Assembly (NCBI RefSeq): GCF_017355875.1
Contig: NZ_JAFEWC010000003.1
Span: 253,001-317,000, forward strand
Length of the DNA stretch: 64,000 nt
Direction of reading: 5' to 3'
Source of the DNA: Aridibaculum aurantiacum
GTDB lineage: Bacteria > Bacteroidota > Bacteroidia > Chitinophagales > Chitinophagaceae
Shown here: one piece after another, positions 53,480-61,928 of the stretch
Position numbering within the stretch: position 1 is the stretch's first letter
How the letters are laid out: each line of letters starts with the position of its first letter
Position numbers and translations under genes: made by a program
The notes under the pieces: model-generated
Database searches by the model: none
The model's input: the letters and a program-made list of their open reading frames with translations, nothing else
Told to the model about the DNA's origin: nothing

Positions 53480-56326
53480 ATGAAGAAAATTTTTTTACTG
53501 GTGCTTCTGCTTGCTTTTGCAGGGCCATTGTTTGCACAACAAAAAGAGATACGGTACTTGTCGGGCACCGATAGTAAGAACACAGTGCAATGGGATTTCT
53601 TTTGTACCGGTGGCCGCAACAGTGGTTACTGGACCAAAATACCTGTGCCTGCGCATTGGGAGCAGCACGGATTTGGCAGCTATAACTATGGCCGCGATTA
53701 CAAAACCAATGGCAAGAATGCGCGCTTTGCAGATGAGAAAGGCATGTACAAGCATAGCTTCAATGTGCCTGCAGCGTGGAAAGGAAAAGAAGTTTTTATT
53801 GTATTTGAAGGATCGATGACGGATACCGATGTGAAGATCAACGGGCAATCTGCAGGTGCTGTACACCAGGGTGCTTTCTATCGTTTTAAGTACAACATAA
53901 CCAACAAGCTGAAGTTTGGTGCAGCGAATACACTGGAAGCAACTGTAAGCAAAATGAGTGCAGATGCAACGGTGAACAATGCTGAGCGCCTTGCTGATTA
54001 CTGGGTGTTTGGTGGCATATTCAGGCCGGTATATTTAGAAGCAGTTCCAAAGGAGCACATAGATTACACAGCTATAGATGCTAAAGCCGACGGCAGTTTT
54101 GCCATGCAGGTTTTCACAAAAGGAATAACGGCTGGTAGAACAATAGTAGCCGACATAATAGATGCTACAGGTAAACGTGTAGCATCTACAACAGCCAAGG
54201 TTGCCAAAGGAGACTCTGTTGTTTTACTAAATGCTAAAGTAAATAACCCGCTGCAGTGGACCAGCGAAACACCACACTTGTACAAGGTGAATGTTCACCT
54301 GCGGGATGCTACCAAAAGCATATTTACTACCTCAGATAAATTTGGATTTAGAACTATAGAAATAAGACCAGGAGAAGGTATTTACATCAACGGTACGCAG
54401 GTAAAGTTTAAGGGTGTTAACAGGCATGTGTGGTGGCCTACATCAGGCAGGGCTGTAAATCGTGAAATAGACCTAATGGACGTGAACCTGATAAAGGAAA
54501 TGAACATGAACGCTGTTCGCTGTTCGCATTATCCACCAGATAAAAGCTTTTTGAACCTGTGCGATTCATTAGGATTGTATGTGCTGAATGAACTGGCTGG
54601 CTGGCAAACGGCATACAGCACCAAAGCCGGTGAGCCACTGGTAAAAGAGCTGGTGATACGAGATGTAAATCATCCAAGCATTATCTTTTGGAACAATGGT
54701 AACGAAGGCGGTACCAACAAAGAATTGGATGATGATTTTCATAAGTGGGACTTCAGTAAGCGACCTGTTATTCACCCGCACCACAGGCCGGGCAACGCTT
54801 TCAGCGGTATAGATACCGACCACTACGAAGACTACTACAGCACTGTAAGGAAACTAAACGACAGCCTGATTTATATGCCTACTGAATTTCTGCATGCACA
54901 GGATGATGGTGGCGCAGGAACTGCTATGCATGATTTCTGGGAGCTTCATTATAAGAGTAAAAAGAGCGGTGGCGGCTTTATATGGGCTTTGGTAGACGAA
55001 GCCATTGTAAGAACTGACTTCAACAATGTGCTGGATGCAAATGGCCTCAATGCCAATGATGGTATTGTGGGTCCGTATCGTGAGAAGGAAGGAAGCTTTT
55101 TTGCGCTGCGCGAAATATTCTCGCCGGTGAAGATCTGGATGAAGGAGCTGCCTGCATCTTTCAATGGGACATTGGAAGCGGAGAACCGATATTATTTCAC
55201 CAACCTAAACCAATGTAGCTTTCAATGGGCGCTGGTTAATTTTAGAAAACCGGCTGAGCCGCTGGCAGGTTATTCGGTGATGAAGAAAGGCAATGCCACC
55301 GCAGCATCTATTGCGCCTGGTGCTACAGGTGCCATTTCTTTCGCTCTGCCTGCTGATTATAAGAATTATGATGCACTGGTGTTTGTTGCACTCGATCCTA
55401 CAGGTAAAGAAATTTATAAGTGGACGTGGAAAGTAAAGAGCTATGAGCAATTGCTTTCAGGTATACTGACTCTGAATGACAGCACTACTTCTGTTGCTGA
55501 AACCGATACAACTTATACCTTAAGAGGTGCAGATGTATCTGTTTTCTTGAACAAAAGAACAGGTATGCTGGCAGGAACGAAGCATGCAATGATGGACAAC
55601 TTGTCTTTTGCTAAAGGTCCTGTTTTAACACATGGTACATCAAACCTTACCGGCCACAAAACCTACAAAGAAGGCAACAGCCATGTTGTGGAGTTTACCT
55701 ATGATGGTGCCATGAAAAGCACACGCTGGAAGATGTACGGCACCGGCTGGGTGAGCCTGGAGTATGAGTATGAGTTGGAAGGTAGTTTTCCTTTTGCAGG
55801 TGTTAGTTTCAGCTATCCTGAAAATTATATTCTGAGTGCCAAGTGGCTGGGCAAGGGGCCTTACCGCCAGTGGAAGAACCGTACTGCAGGAACGCCTGTA
55901 AATGTTTGGCAGAACCTTTACAACAATACACACACCGGCTATTCACCTGTTGTTTATCCAGAGTTTAAAGGCTACTATGGCGACATTAGCTGGATGGAGT
56001 TCAGTACAGTGGAAGGTAAATTTTATGTAGCAAGCAGGGACACAGGTTTATATGTAAGGCTGTTTGATTTTTATGCATTATCTGCATCTGAAAGACCGCA
56101 TCCTGTACTGCCTGTAGGCAACATTTCTTTCCTGGATGCTATACCGCCTATTGGTACAAAGCTGGCGCTGAACGTTAGCACCAATACACGCCAGTTAGGT
56201 CCGCAGAGCGAGCCCAACCACTTGAGTGGACGAAAGAAGCGTACACTGTTTTTCTATTTTGGTTTGCCTAAAACCACCAATAGCAAAGAACAATACAGCA
56301 GGCCAGAAATTGATAATGTTTTTTAA
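53480..56326 (+). CDS. GH2 beta-galactosidase, secreted
   Basis: About 948 residues from the ATG that opens the signal peptide (MKKIFLLVLLLAFAGPLFAQQ); ATGs at 53411 and 53468 are also in frame. The domains are a sugar-binding domain (VPAHWEQHGFGSYNYGRDYK), an Ig-like domain and the barrel, with GVNRHVWWPTSGR, acid/base Glu in FWNNGNEGGTN and a candidate nucleophile Glu in YMPTEFLHAQ. C-terminal beta domains end with the galactosidase small-chain-like LGKGPYRQWKNR segment and a LSGRKKRTLFFYFG tail. It differs from the GH2 at 1035 in all active-site surroundings. Likely substrates are galactan or arabinogalactan side chains (inference). An AAGGAG sits 12 nt before the chosen ATG. Confidence 0.9.
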   Translation: MKKIFLLVLLLAFAGPLFAQQKEIRYLSGTDSKNTVQWDFFCTGGRNSGYWTKIPVPAHWEQHGFGSYNYGRDYKTNGKNARFADEKGMYKHSFNVPAAWKGKEVFIVFEGSMTDTDVKINGQSAGAVHQGAFYRFKYNITNKLKFGAANTLEATVSKMSADATVNNAERLADYWVFGGIFRPVYLEAVPKEHIDYTAIDAKADGSFAMQVFTKGITAGRTIVADIIDATGKRVASTTAKVAKGDSVVLLNAKVNNPLQWTSETPHLYKVNVHLRDATKSIFTTSDKFGFRTIEIRPGEGIYINGTQVKFKGVNRHVWWPTSGRAVNREIDLMDVNLIKEMNMNAVRCSHYPPDKSFLNLCDSLGLYVLNELAGWQTAYSTKAGEPLVKELVIRDVNHPSIIFWNNGNEGGTNKELDDDFHKWDFSKRPVIHPHHRPGNAFSGIDTDHYEDYYSTVRKLNDSLIYMPTEFLHAQDDGGAGTAMHDFWELHYKSKKSGGGFIWALVDEAIVRTDFNNVLDANGLNANDGIVGPYREKEGSFFALREIFSPVKIWMKELPASFNGTLEAENRYYFTNLNQCSFQWALVNFRKPAEPLAGYSVMKKGNATAASIAPGATGAISFALPADYKNYDALVFVALDPTGKEIYKWTWKVKSYEQLLSGILTLNDSTTSVAETDTTYTLRGADVSVFLNKRTGMLAGTKHAMMDNLSFAKGPVLTHGTSNLTGHKTYKEGNSHVVEFTYDGAMKSTRWKMYGTGWVSLEYEYELEGSFPFAGVSFSYPENYILSAKWLGKGPYRQWKNRTAGTPVNVWQNLYNNTHTGYSPVVYPEFKGYYGDISWMEFSTVEGKFYVASRDTGLYVRLFDFYALSASERPHPVLPVGNISFLDAIPPIGTKLALNVSTNTRQLGPQSEPNHLSGRKKRTLFFYFGLPKTTNSKEQYSRPEIDNVF

Positions 56327-56346
56327 AAGCAATAACTATTTATCAC

Positions 56347-56377
56347 GCTGGTATTTTATATACCAGCATTGGTTTTT
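56347..56377 (+). terminator. Terminator after GH2
   Basis: GCTGGTAT (56347-56354) pairs perfectly with ATACCAGC (56360-56367) around a 5-nt loop, followed by attGGTTTTT. Confidence 0.75.
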
Positions 56378-56386
56378 CATAGGGTC

Positions 56387-56429
56387 ATCGTTGCGCCTGC
56401 CCCGTCAGCGTAAGTAATGCGGGGTCGCA
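56387..56429. repeat. Dispersed repeat, long form, copy 2 (inverted)
   Basis: ATCGTTGCGCCTGCCCCGTC is followed by a short variable loop and GCGGGGTCGCA. It is the complement of the copy at 42322, with the same GC-rich internal hairpin. The CATAGGGT-type flank is also shared with the short copies at 61868 and 63874. Confidence 0.65.
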
Positions 56430-56506
56430 ATCACTTTATCCGCATCGCATTCATGATCTTTAGGTTTATAAACAGATAACACCAACAACACTTAGACAGC
56501 TTCTAA

Positions 56507-57463
56507 ATGATGATAATGAAAAAAATTTTGAATACTGTTCTATTGCTAACAGCAATGTTTGCTTCTACACATGTACGGGCGCAGGCACCTTCAGATACTG
56601 TATATATGTTCTCTTACTTCAAAGGAAGTGGAGACGGCCTGCACTTGGCGTACAGCGAGGATGGCTATAAATGGACTGCACTATTTAACGACAGCATTAT
56701 TTTAAAACCAACGGTAAGTAAAGACAAGCTGATGCGCGACCCGTGCATCATCAAAGGTGGCGATGGCAAATACCACATGGTATGGACAGTTAGCTGGAAC
56801 GACCGTGGCATTGGTTATGCTTCATCACCTGATCTTGTAAACTGGAGCGAACAACAGTTTCTGCCGGTAATGATGCATGAAGATTCTGCACGCAATACAT
56901 GGGCACCAGAGATAACATACGACCCAAAGAAGAAGCAATACATGATCTATTGGGCAACCTCTATTAGAGGACGTTTTCCAACAACTGACACGGCTGCAGA
57001 AGCAGGCTACAACCATAGGATGTACTATGTTACTACAAAAGATTTCAAGAAGTACAGCAAGACAAAGCTGCTGTACGATCCTAATTTTAGTGTAATAGAT
57101 GCTACTATACTAAAGGATGGAAAGCGCTGGGTAATGTTCTTAAAAAATGAAACACGCTATCCTGTAGAAAAGAACCTGCGGGTAGCCTATGGTAAAAAAT
57201 TGACAGGTCCATACACAGCAGCAGGTCCTGCCTTCACCGGTAAGTATTGGGCAGAAGGGCCAACTGCTTTAAGGATAAACAACGAGTGGATCGTTTTTTT
57301 CGACAAGTACCGTGATCATGTGTATGGTGCAGTTACTTCCACCGACCTGGTAAGTTGGAAAGATGTTTCTGCTAAACTAAAGATGCCAAAAGGCATCAGG
57401 CATGGTACTGCATTTACTATTACACGCGAAGAATTAAATAAGCTGCTACAGGCAAAACTATAA
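56507..57463 (+). CDS. GH43-like five-bladed propeller glycosidase, secreted
   Basis: 318 residues. A signal peptide (ending HVRAQ) precedes a five-bladed propeller: DGLHLAYSEDGYKWTAL, a candidate base Asp in LMRDPCIIKGGDGKYHMVWT, NTWAPEITYDPKKKQYMIYWAT, an Asp in SVIDATILKDGKRW and a candidate acid Glu in YWAEGPTALRINNEW. The order and spacing of these carboxylates fit GH43. Proteins of this type are frequent arabinosidase candidates in pectin loci. Two Met codons (56507, 56516) could start translation. It is separated from GH2 by a terminator and a repeat, so it probably has its own promoter, although no CAGGAY pair is present. Confidence 0.83.
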   Translation: MMIMKKILNTVLLLTAMFASTHVRAQAPSDTVYMFSYFKGSGDGLHLAYSEDGYKWTALFNDSIILKPTVSKDKLMRDPCIIKGGDGKYHMVWTVSWNDRGIGYASSPDLVNWSEQQFLPVMMHEDSARNTWAPEITYDPKKKQYMIYWATSIRGRFPTTDTAAEAGYNHRMYYVTTKDFKKYSKTKLLYDPNFSVIDATILKDGKRWVMFLKNETRYPVEKNLRVAYGKKLTGPYTAAGPAFTGKYWAEGPTALRINNEWIVFFDKYRDHVYGAVTSTDLVSWKDVSAKLKMPKGIRHGTAFTITREELNKLLQAKL

Positions 57464-57507
57464 AGACATTATCATTCACCTGTTATTTATGGCTGTTTAC
57501 CCTATTT

Positions 57508-57551
57508 CAGGATGCTACAGGATGGATGGCTAAATGCTACTATTACCTTAC
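57508..57551 (+). promoter_or_regulatory. CAGGAY direct-repeat promoter, site 7 (SGNH esterase, GH28)
   Basis: CAGGATGCTACAGGAT (57508-57523) is followed 21 nt later by TACCTTAC (57544-57551). The leader to the ATG at 57576 would be about 20 nt. Confidence 0.65.
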
Positions 57552-57575
57552 AATTTGCATTAATTGCTTTGGCGT

Positions 57576-59108
57576 ATGACAAATTCAACTTCTTTTAAAT
57601 TCTTTTTATCGTTGATTGCGGTGATGGCAACGTTGTTAAGCGACGCTGCCGTAAAACTCCCTTCTATCATTAGCGATCACATGGTGCTGCAGCAACGGAG
57701 CAAAGTGGCATTATGGGGTTGGGCAAATGCAGGTGAAAAGGTAACCATCAATACCAGTTGGAACAACAAAGCATATACAGTAACTGCTGATGCTTCAGGT
57801 AAATGGATAACGTATGTAAGCACTTCGAAAGCAGGAGGTCCATATACTATCACATTCAAAGCAAGCAATGAAGTAAAAGTAGAAGATGTGCTGTTGGGCG
57901 AAGTGTGGCTGGCATCGGGTCAGTCGAACATGGAGTTCTTTATGACCAAAACAAGAAGCTCTTCATATACTGGTGTGTTGAATTATGAGCAAGAGATAAA
58001 AGCAGCCAATTATCCTGCCATCAGGCAGATAGATGTTGCCAATAAAAATGCTGCTGAACCACAACAAGATTTTAAAGGCGATTGGAAAGTGTGTTCACCA
58101 CAAACCGCAGATACATTTTCTGCAGTGGCTTTTTATTTTGCAAAAGAAGTTCATTTGGCTACAGGCTTTCCTGTTGGTATCATCAACGCTACATGGGGTG
58201 GTACAGCCGCAGAGTCTTGGACAAGGAAAGATGTACTGGAAGCAGATCCGGATCTTGCTGTCACTGTAAAAAATTATGATCAACAGGTAAGAGATTACCC
58301 GGCTGCATTAGACAAATTCAATAAAGCACTTGAACAGTGGAAACAAGATACTACGCAGCGCCAACCTACTGCACCTGCCAGGCCTAATAATGATAAAGCT
58401 CCATTCCGCCTGTACAATGCGATGATCGCACCGTTGATCCCTTATACGTTGAAAGGAGTGATATGGTACCAGGGAGAAAATAATGCACAAAAGGCTTACC
58501 AGTATCGCAAGCTGTTCCCGGCTATGATTGCTAACTGGAGAAGTGATTTTAGAAATGAAAAGTTGCCTTTTTACTTCGTGCAGATATCGCCGCACCGCAG
58601 CCAGAACCCGGAGATAAGAGAAGCGCAACTCATGACATACCGGTCTGTCCCCAACACAGGTATGGTAGTAACAACAGATAACGGAGATTCGCTTGACATC
58701 CATCCACGTAACAAAAAATTGGTAGGCGAACGCCTGTCTCTATGGGCGCTGCGCAATGAGTATGGTAAGAAGAACATTGTTGTTTCTGGTCCGCTGTACA
58801 AGTCAATGAAGGTGGATGATAATAAAATCAAGATCAGCTTTGACTTTACAGGTGGTGGCCTGGTAGCAAAAGATGGAAAAGAGCTTGCAGAATTTACCAT
58901 AGCAGGTGAAGATCAAAAATTTGTTCCTGCCAAAGCTGTGATAGAAGGTGATAAAGTAATAGTGTGGAGCGATGCTGTGAGCAAGCCTGTGGCTGTTCGT
59001 TTTGCATGGCGCAACATACCTGATCCTAATTTCTATAACAAAGCAGGATTGCCAGCTTCACCTTTCAGAACTGATAATTGGAAGGGCATGACGGAGGGGC
59101 GGAACTAG
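57576..59108 (+). CDS. Sialate O-acetylesterase-like SGNH hydrolase, secreted
   Basis: 510 residues from the ATG; a TTG-initiated extension at 57564 is unlikely given the predicted promoter. A signal peptide is followed by a small beta domain (LPSIISDHMVLQQRSKVALWGWANAGEKV) and the SASA-type SGNH domain, with the nucleophile Ser117 in LASGQSNMEF, GTAAESWT, IWYQGENNA and DNGDSLDIHPRNK, which supplies the Asp and His. Despite the family name, such enzymes in plant-glycan loci deacetylate xylan or pectin. It is the first gene after a CAGGAY promoter, with GH28 65 bp downstream, so acetylated galacturonan is a plausible target (inference). Confidence 0.88.
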   Translation: MTNSTSFKFFLSLIAVMATLLSDAAVKLPSIISDHMVLQQRSKVALWGWANAGEKVTINTSWNNKAYTVTADASGKWITYVSTSKAGGPYTITFKASNEVKVEDVLLGEVWLASGQSNMEFFMTKTRSSSYTGVLNYEQEIKAANYPAIRQIDVANKNAAEPQQDFKGDWKVCSPQTADTFSAVAFYFAKEVHLATGFPVGIINATWGGTAAESWTRKDVLEADPDLAVTVKNYDQQVRDYPAALDKFNKALEQWKQDTTQRQPTAPARPNNDKAPFRLYNAMIAPLIPYTLKGVIWYQGENNAQKAYQYRKLFPAMIANWRSDFRNEKLPFYFVQISPHRSQNPEIREAQLMTYRSVPNTGMVVTTDNGDSLDIHPRNKKLVGERLSLWALRNEYGKKNIVVSGPLYKSMKVDDNKIKISFDFTGGGLVAKDGKELAEFTIAGEDQKFVPAKAVIEGDKVIVWSDAVSKPVAVRFAWRNIPDPNFYNKAGLPASPFRTDNWKGMTEGRN

Positions 59109-59137
59109 TAGTTGATCAGTGACTAGTTGATCAGTGA
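59109..59137 (+). repeat. Short tandem repeat TAGTTGATCAGTGA x2
   Basis: Two perfect 14-bp copies (59109-59122 and 59124-59137) start directly after the esterase stop codon. Each contains the palindrome TGATCA. It is a small local duplication of unknown role, similar in flavour to the simple repeat at 61-160. Confidence 0.6.
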
Positions 59138-59173
59138 TTAGAAGGATATTTATAAATAGCTAAAAAAGTTTTA

Positions 59174-60610
59174 GTGAAGAATATTATTACGTTTTTGATG
59201 ATTTGCTTTTGTGGTTTTGCGCTTAGCAGCTGCATAGGTACTGCTAAAAGCACGGCAAATGACAACCTTAGTTGGACGAAGAAAGTAGGTGCAAGAAAAA
59301 CACCTAAGAAGCAAACTGTTTACTGGGTAAATACCTATGGAGCAACAAACGATGGCAAGACACTCGCAACGCCTTTCATCCAACGAGCTATTGATGAATG
59401 TGCGAAAAATGGAGGAGGTACTGTTGCTTTTAAAACAGGTGCTTATCTCACTGGTTCGCTTTTCCTGAAGAGTAATGTTCACTTGCGGATCGATAAAGGT
59501 GTATTGCTGCGCGGCAGTACCAATTTTGATGATTATCCTGAAATAGATACACGCATTGCAGGAATAGAAATGAAGTGGCCTGCAGCACTGATTAATGTAC
59601 TAGACCAAAAAAATGTAGCCGTAACAGGTGAAGGAAAAGTAGATGCCCAAGGCAAGTTCTGCTGGGACAAATACTGGGCTATGCGCCGCGAATATGAACC
59701 CAAAGGCTTGCGCTGGATAGTAGATTATGATGCCAAGCGTGTACGTACATTCCTTGTGCAATCTTCAGAAGATGTAACGCTGAAAGGATTGACATTTTCC
59801 AATGCAGGCTTCTGGACAGTGCAGCTGTTGTATTCAAAATATCTTACTGTAGATGGTGTTACCATCCGTAACAATGAAGATGGACATGGACCCAGTACAG
59901 ATGGGATAGATGTAGACTCCTCATCTTGGGTGCTGGTGGAGAATTGTGATATTGACTGCAACGATGATGACTTCTGTTTGAAAGCTGGTCGTGATTGGGA
60001 TGGGCTTCGTGTTAACCGTCCTACAGAGTACGTGGTGATACGCAATTGCATAGCTCGTAAAGGTGGAGGCCTTCTAACTTTAGGTAGTGAAACGTCAGGT
60101 GGTATAAGACACGTATTGGCTGAAAACCTAGTAGCCAAAGGAACGGGTAATGGCTTTCATATCAAATCTGCAACCACACGTGGTGGCGTAGTAGAAGACA
60201 TACATTTTAGGAACGTGGTGATGGATAGTGTTGGCAATGCATTCATGTATACCATGAACTGGAATCCTACATATAGTTATTCTTCATTGCCTGCAGGTTA
60301 CAACTACGACAGCCTGCCGGCACATTGGAAAACGATGCTGCAAAAAGTAGAGCCTGCGGAAAAAGGTATCCCAAAGTTCAAGAACATCTTCGTGAACAAC
60401 GTTGAGGTGAAGCAATCAAAGAAAGCCATTAGTGCAAGCGGACTGGAGCAATCATCACTTGATAATTTCAATTTCACAGATGTTAATATCAACACAGCAA
60501 ATGCCGGTGAAATAAATCATGCAGTAGATTGGACATTTAAGAACGTAGAGATAAAGGCGAAAGACAACAGCAAGGTAAAGGTGAAGGATTCCAAAGAGAT
60601 GAAGTTGTAA
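59174..60610 (+). CDS. GH28 polygalacturonase-like enzyme, lipoprotein
   Basis: 478 residues starting at a GTG that opens a clear lipoprotein signal (MKNIITFLMICFCGFALSSC). The parallel beta-helix shows WVNTYGATNDGKTLATPFIQRAIDECAKNGGG, STDGIDVDSSSWVLVENCDIDCNDDDFCLKAG (the catalytic Asp cluster is in these two turns), a GSETSGG replacement for GHG and NGFHIKS, which keeps the RIK-type lysine. The GSExxGG form is common in exo-acting GH28 enzymes of bacteria. It lies 65 bp after the SGNH esterase and is probably cotranscribed. It likely releases galacturonate from oligomers. The GTG start is unusual for this window. Confidence 0.88.
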   Translation: MKNIITFLMICFCGFALSSCIGTAKSTANDNLSWTKKVGARKTPKKQTVYWVNTYGATNDGKTLATPFIQRAIDECAKNGGGTVAFKTGAYLTGSLFLKSNVHLRIDKGVLLRGSTNFDDYPEIDTRIAGIEMKWPAALINVLDQKNVAVTGEGKVDAQGKFCWDKYWAMRREYEPKGLRWIVDYDAKRVRTFLVQSSEDVTLKGLTFSNAGFWTVQLLYSKYLTVDGVTIRNNEDGHGPSTDGIDVDSSSWVLVENCDIDCNDDDFCLKAGRDWDGLRVNRPTEYVVIRNCIARKGGGLLTLGSETSGGIRHVLAENLVAKGTGNGFHIKSATTRGGVVEDIHFRNVVMDSVGNAFMYTMNWNPTYSYSSLPAGYNYDSLPAHWKTMLQKVEPAEKGIPKFKNIFVNNVEVKQSKKAISASGLEQSSLDNFNFTDVNINTANAGEINHAVDWTFKNVEIKAKDNSKVKVKDSKEMKL

Positions 60611-60716
60611 GATTATTGGTGGAAGGTTTCTTTTAATAAAGTAGGGCTGGTCGATAGCAATTAGATAAACTATTATAGCTCCACAGGGATATCTGGTGCT
60701 CAATTGATAGGGAAAA

Positions 60717-60781
60717 CGTTCCGTAGGAACGATATGTCGGTAGAAAAAGATGATCGTAAACAATCACGTTCCGTAGGAACG
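60717..60781 (+). repeat. Two REP-like palindromes upstream of the IS200-like gene
   Basis: CGTTCCGTAGGAACG occurs at 60717-60731 and 60767-60781, exactly 50 bp apart, each followed by a G-rich tail ending GGTAG or GGGTA. The 60611-60910 spacer otherwise shows only a degenerate related unit near 60678 (CTCCACAGGGAT followed by ATCTGGTGC). Confidence 0.8.
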
Positions 60782-60930
60782 TTTGGCGGGTAACAATTCA
60801 TTGAGAACGCATTCATCTTTTTTTAGAACGCCTGGTGGAAATTTAACATATAGAAAAAGACGCTATTGAGGACAAAGAAATTGTGTTAGGTTAGGATAAA
60901 ATAAACCAACATGCCTAACACATACACACA

Positions 60931-61371
60931 ATGCACATACAATTTGTTTTTGCTGTTAAATATCGTGCTGCATTGATAAGTGATGAATGGAGAGAAAGAT
61001 TGCATCAATACATGACAGGGATTTTTCAAAAGAATGAACATAAGTTGTTGCAGATAAACAGTATGCCTGACCATGTTCATGTTTTTATAGGAATGCGTCC
61101 CCATCAATCTGTTTCAGCTTTGATGCAGCTCGTGAAGGGTGAAACAAGCAAATGGATTAAAGAGCAAAGGTTGTGTAATCATCCATTTGCATGGCAGGAA
61201 GGATATGGAGCATTCTCTTACGCCAAAAGCCAGGTTGCGGATGTTGTGAGGTACATCCAGAATCAGCAGGTGCATCATAGGAAGGAAACATTTTTAGATG
61301 AGTACAGGAAGTTCTTAAATGCATTCGAAGTTGATTGGGATGAGAGGTATATTTTCAAGGAGCTGCAGTAA
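60931..61371 (+). CDS. IS200/REP-associated (RAYT-like) Y1 transposase, 5' end frameshifted
   Basis: 146 residues from the ATG at 60931. It has the Y1 HUH nuclease signatures: HVH in MPDHVHVFIG (His48, His50) and the catalytic Tyr108 in VVRYIQNQQVHH. The KYRAALISDEWRERLHQY and WQEGYGAFSYAKSQ segments and the YRKFLNAFEVDWDERYIF tail are typical of the stand-alone TnpA group common in Bacteroidota. Relatives usually begin MPNTYTQI. Here ATGCCTAACACATACACACA is present at 60911 but one base out of frame, so either the gene lost its first seven codons or it starts internally. No TnpB or cargo is attached. The gene sits between REP-like palindromes, as RAYT genes do. Confidence 0.87.
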   Translation: MHIQFVFAVKYRAALISDEWRERLHQYMTGIFQKNEHKLLQINSMPDHVHVFIGMRPHQSVSALMQLVKGETSKWIKEQRLCNHPFAWQEGYGAFSYAKSQVADVVRYIQNQQVHHRKETFLDEYRKFLNAFEVDWDERYIFKELQ

Positions 61372-61431
61372 AAGGATGAAGTATTTAAAGAATGTACTTT
61401 AATTCTTTGTCTTTAGATGGTTCAGCACCTA

Positions 61432-61831
61432 ACGTTCCTATGGAACGTGGATATGACCGTTAGATATTGCTACCGACCAGATGTTCCTAGGGAACATGGT
61501 AGCATACATGTAGAATGTTTCTTCTTTACATAAAGAACGTTTGGTTGGTAGAAGAAATGAATAGTGGTTCATCGTTCCGTAGGAATGTTTGGTTAGTAGA
61601 TGAAATCAATAGTTGTTCATTGTTCCATAAGTAACGTTCGATGGGTAGAAGAAATGAATAGTTGTTCATCGTTCCATAAGGAACGTTTGGTGGGTAGCAA
61701 ATAGAAAAAAATTGTTTATCGTTTCTTAGGAACGTCTGGTTGGTAGAATAGAATACATGTTTTATCGTTCCGTAGGAACGTTGGGTTGGTAGTAGAAGAA
61801 ATGAATAGTTGTTCATCGTTCCGTAGGAACG
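61432..61831 (+). repeat. Array of REP-like palindromes with ~49-bp period
   Basis: At least eight units of the type CGTTCCGTAGGAACG followed by TTTGGTTGGTAG occur. Clear palindromes are at 61432-61448, 61481-61497, 61573-61588, 61670-61685, 61720-61735, 61766-61780 and 61817-61831, with weaker ones near 61520 and 61621. From 61573 on, the spacing is 47-51 bp. The intervals themselves are similar (AAGAAATGAATAGTTGTTCA), so this is a tandem repeat and not a CRISPR array. It fills the 61372-61928 gap, which has no convincing gene. Confidence 0.85.
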
Positions 61832-61867
61832 TTGGGTGGGTAGCCGATTAAATATAAAAGAGTGCAA

Positions 61868-61885
61868 GTGTGCGACGCAACGATG
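61868..61885. repeat. Dispersed repeat, short form, copy 3
   Basis: GTGTGCGACGCAACGATG is followed by cttcATAGAAT. It equals the long form at 42322 with the internal CCCCG...CGGGG hairpin missing. It lies 43 bp before the third PL11 gene. Confidence 0.6.
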
Positions 61886-61928
61886 CTTCATAGAATTATC
61901 AATGCTGGTTACAAAAAAGTAAAATTTC

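Noticed and set aside
61432-61831. CRISPR-like regular array (period ~49 bp)
   Set aside because: The intervals between palindromes are themselves similar (AATGAATAGTTGTTCA), so there are no unique spacers. No cas gene is present, and the unit matches dispersed REP-like palindromes elsewhere in the window.
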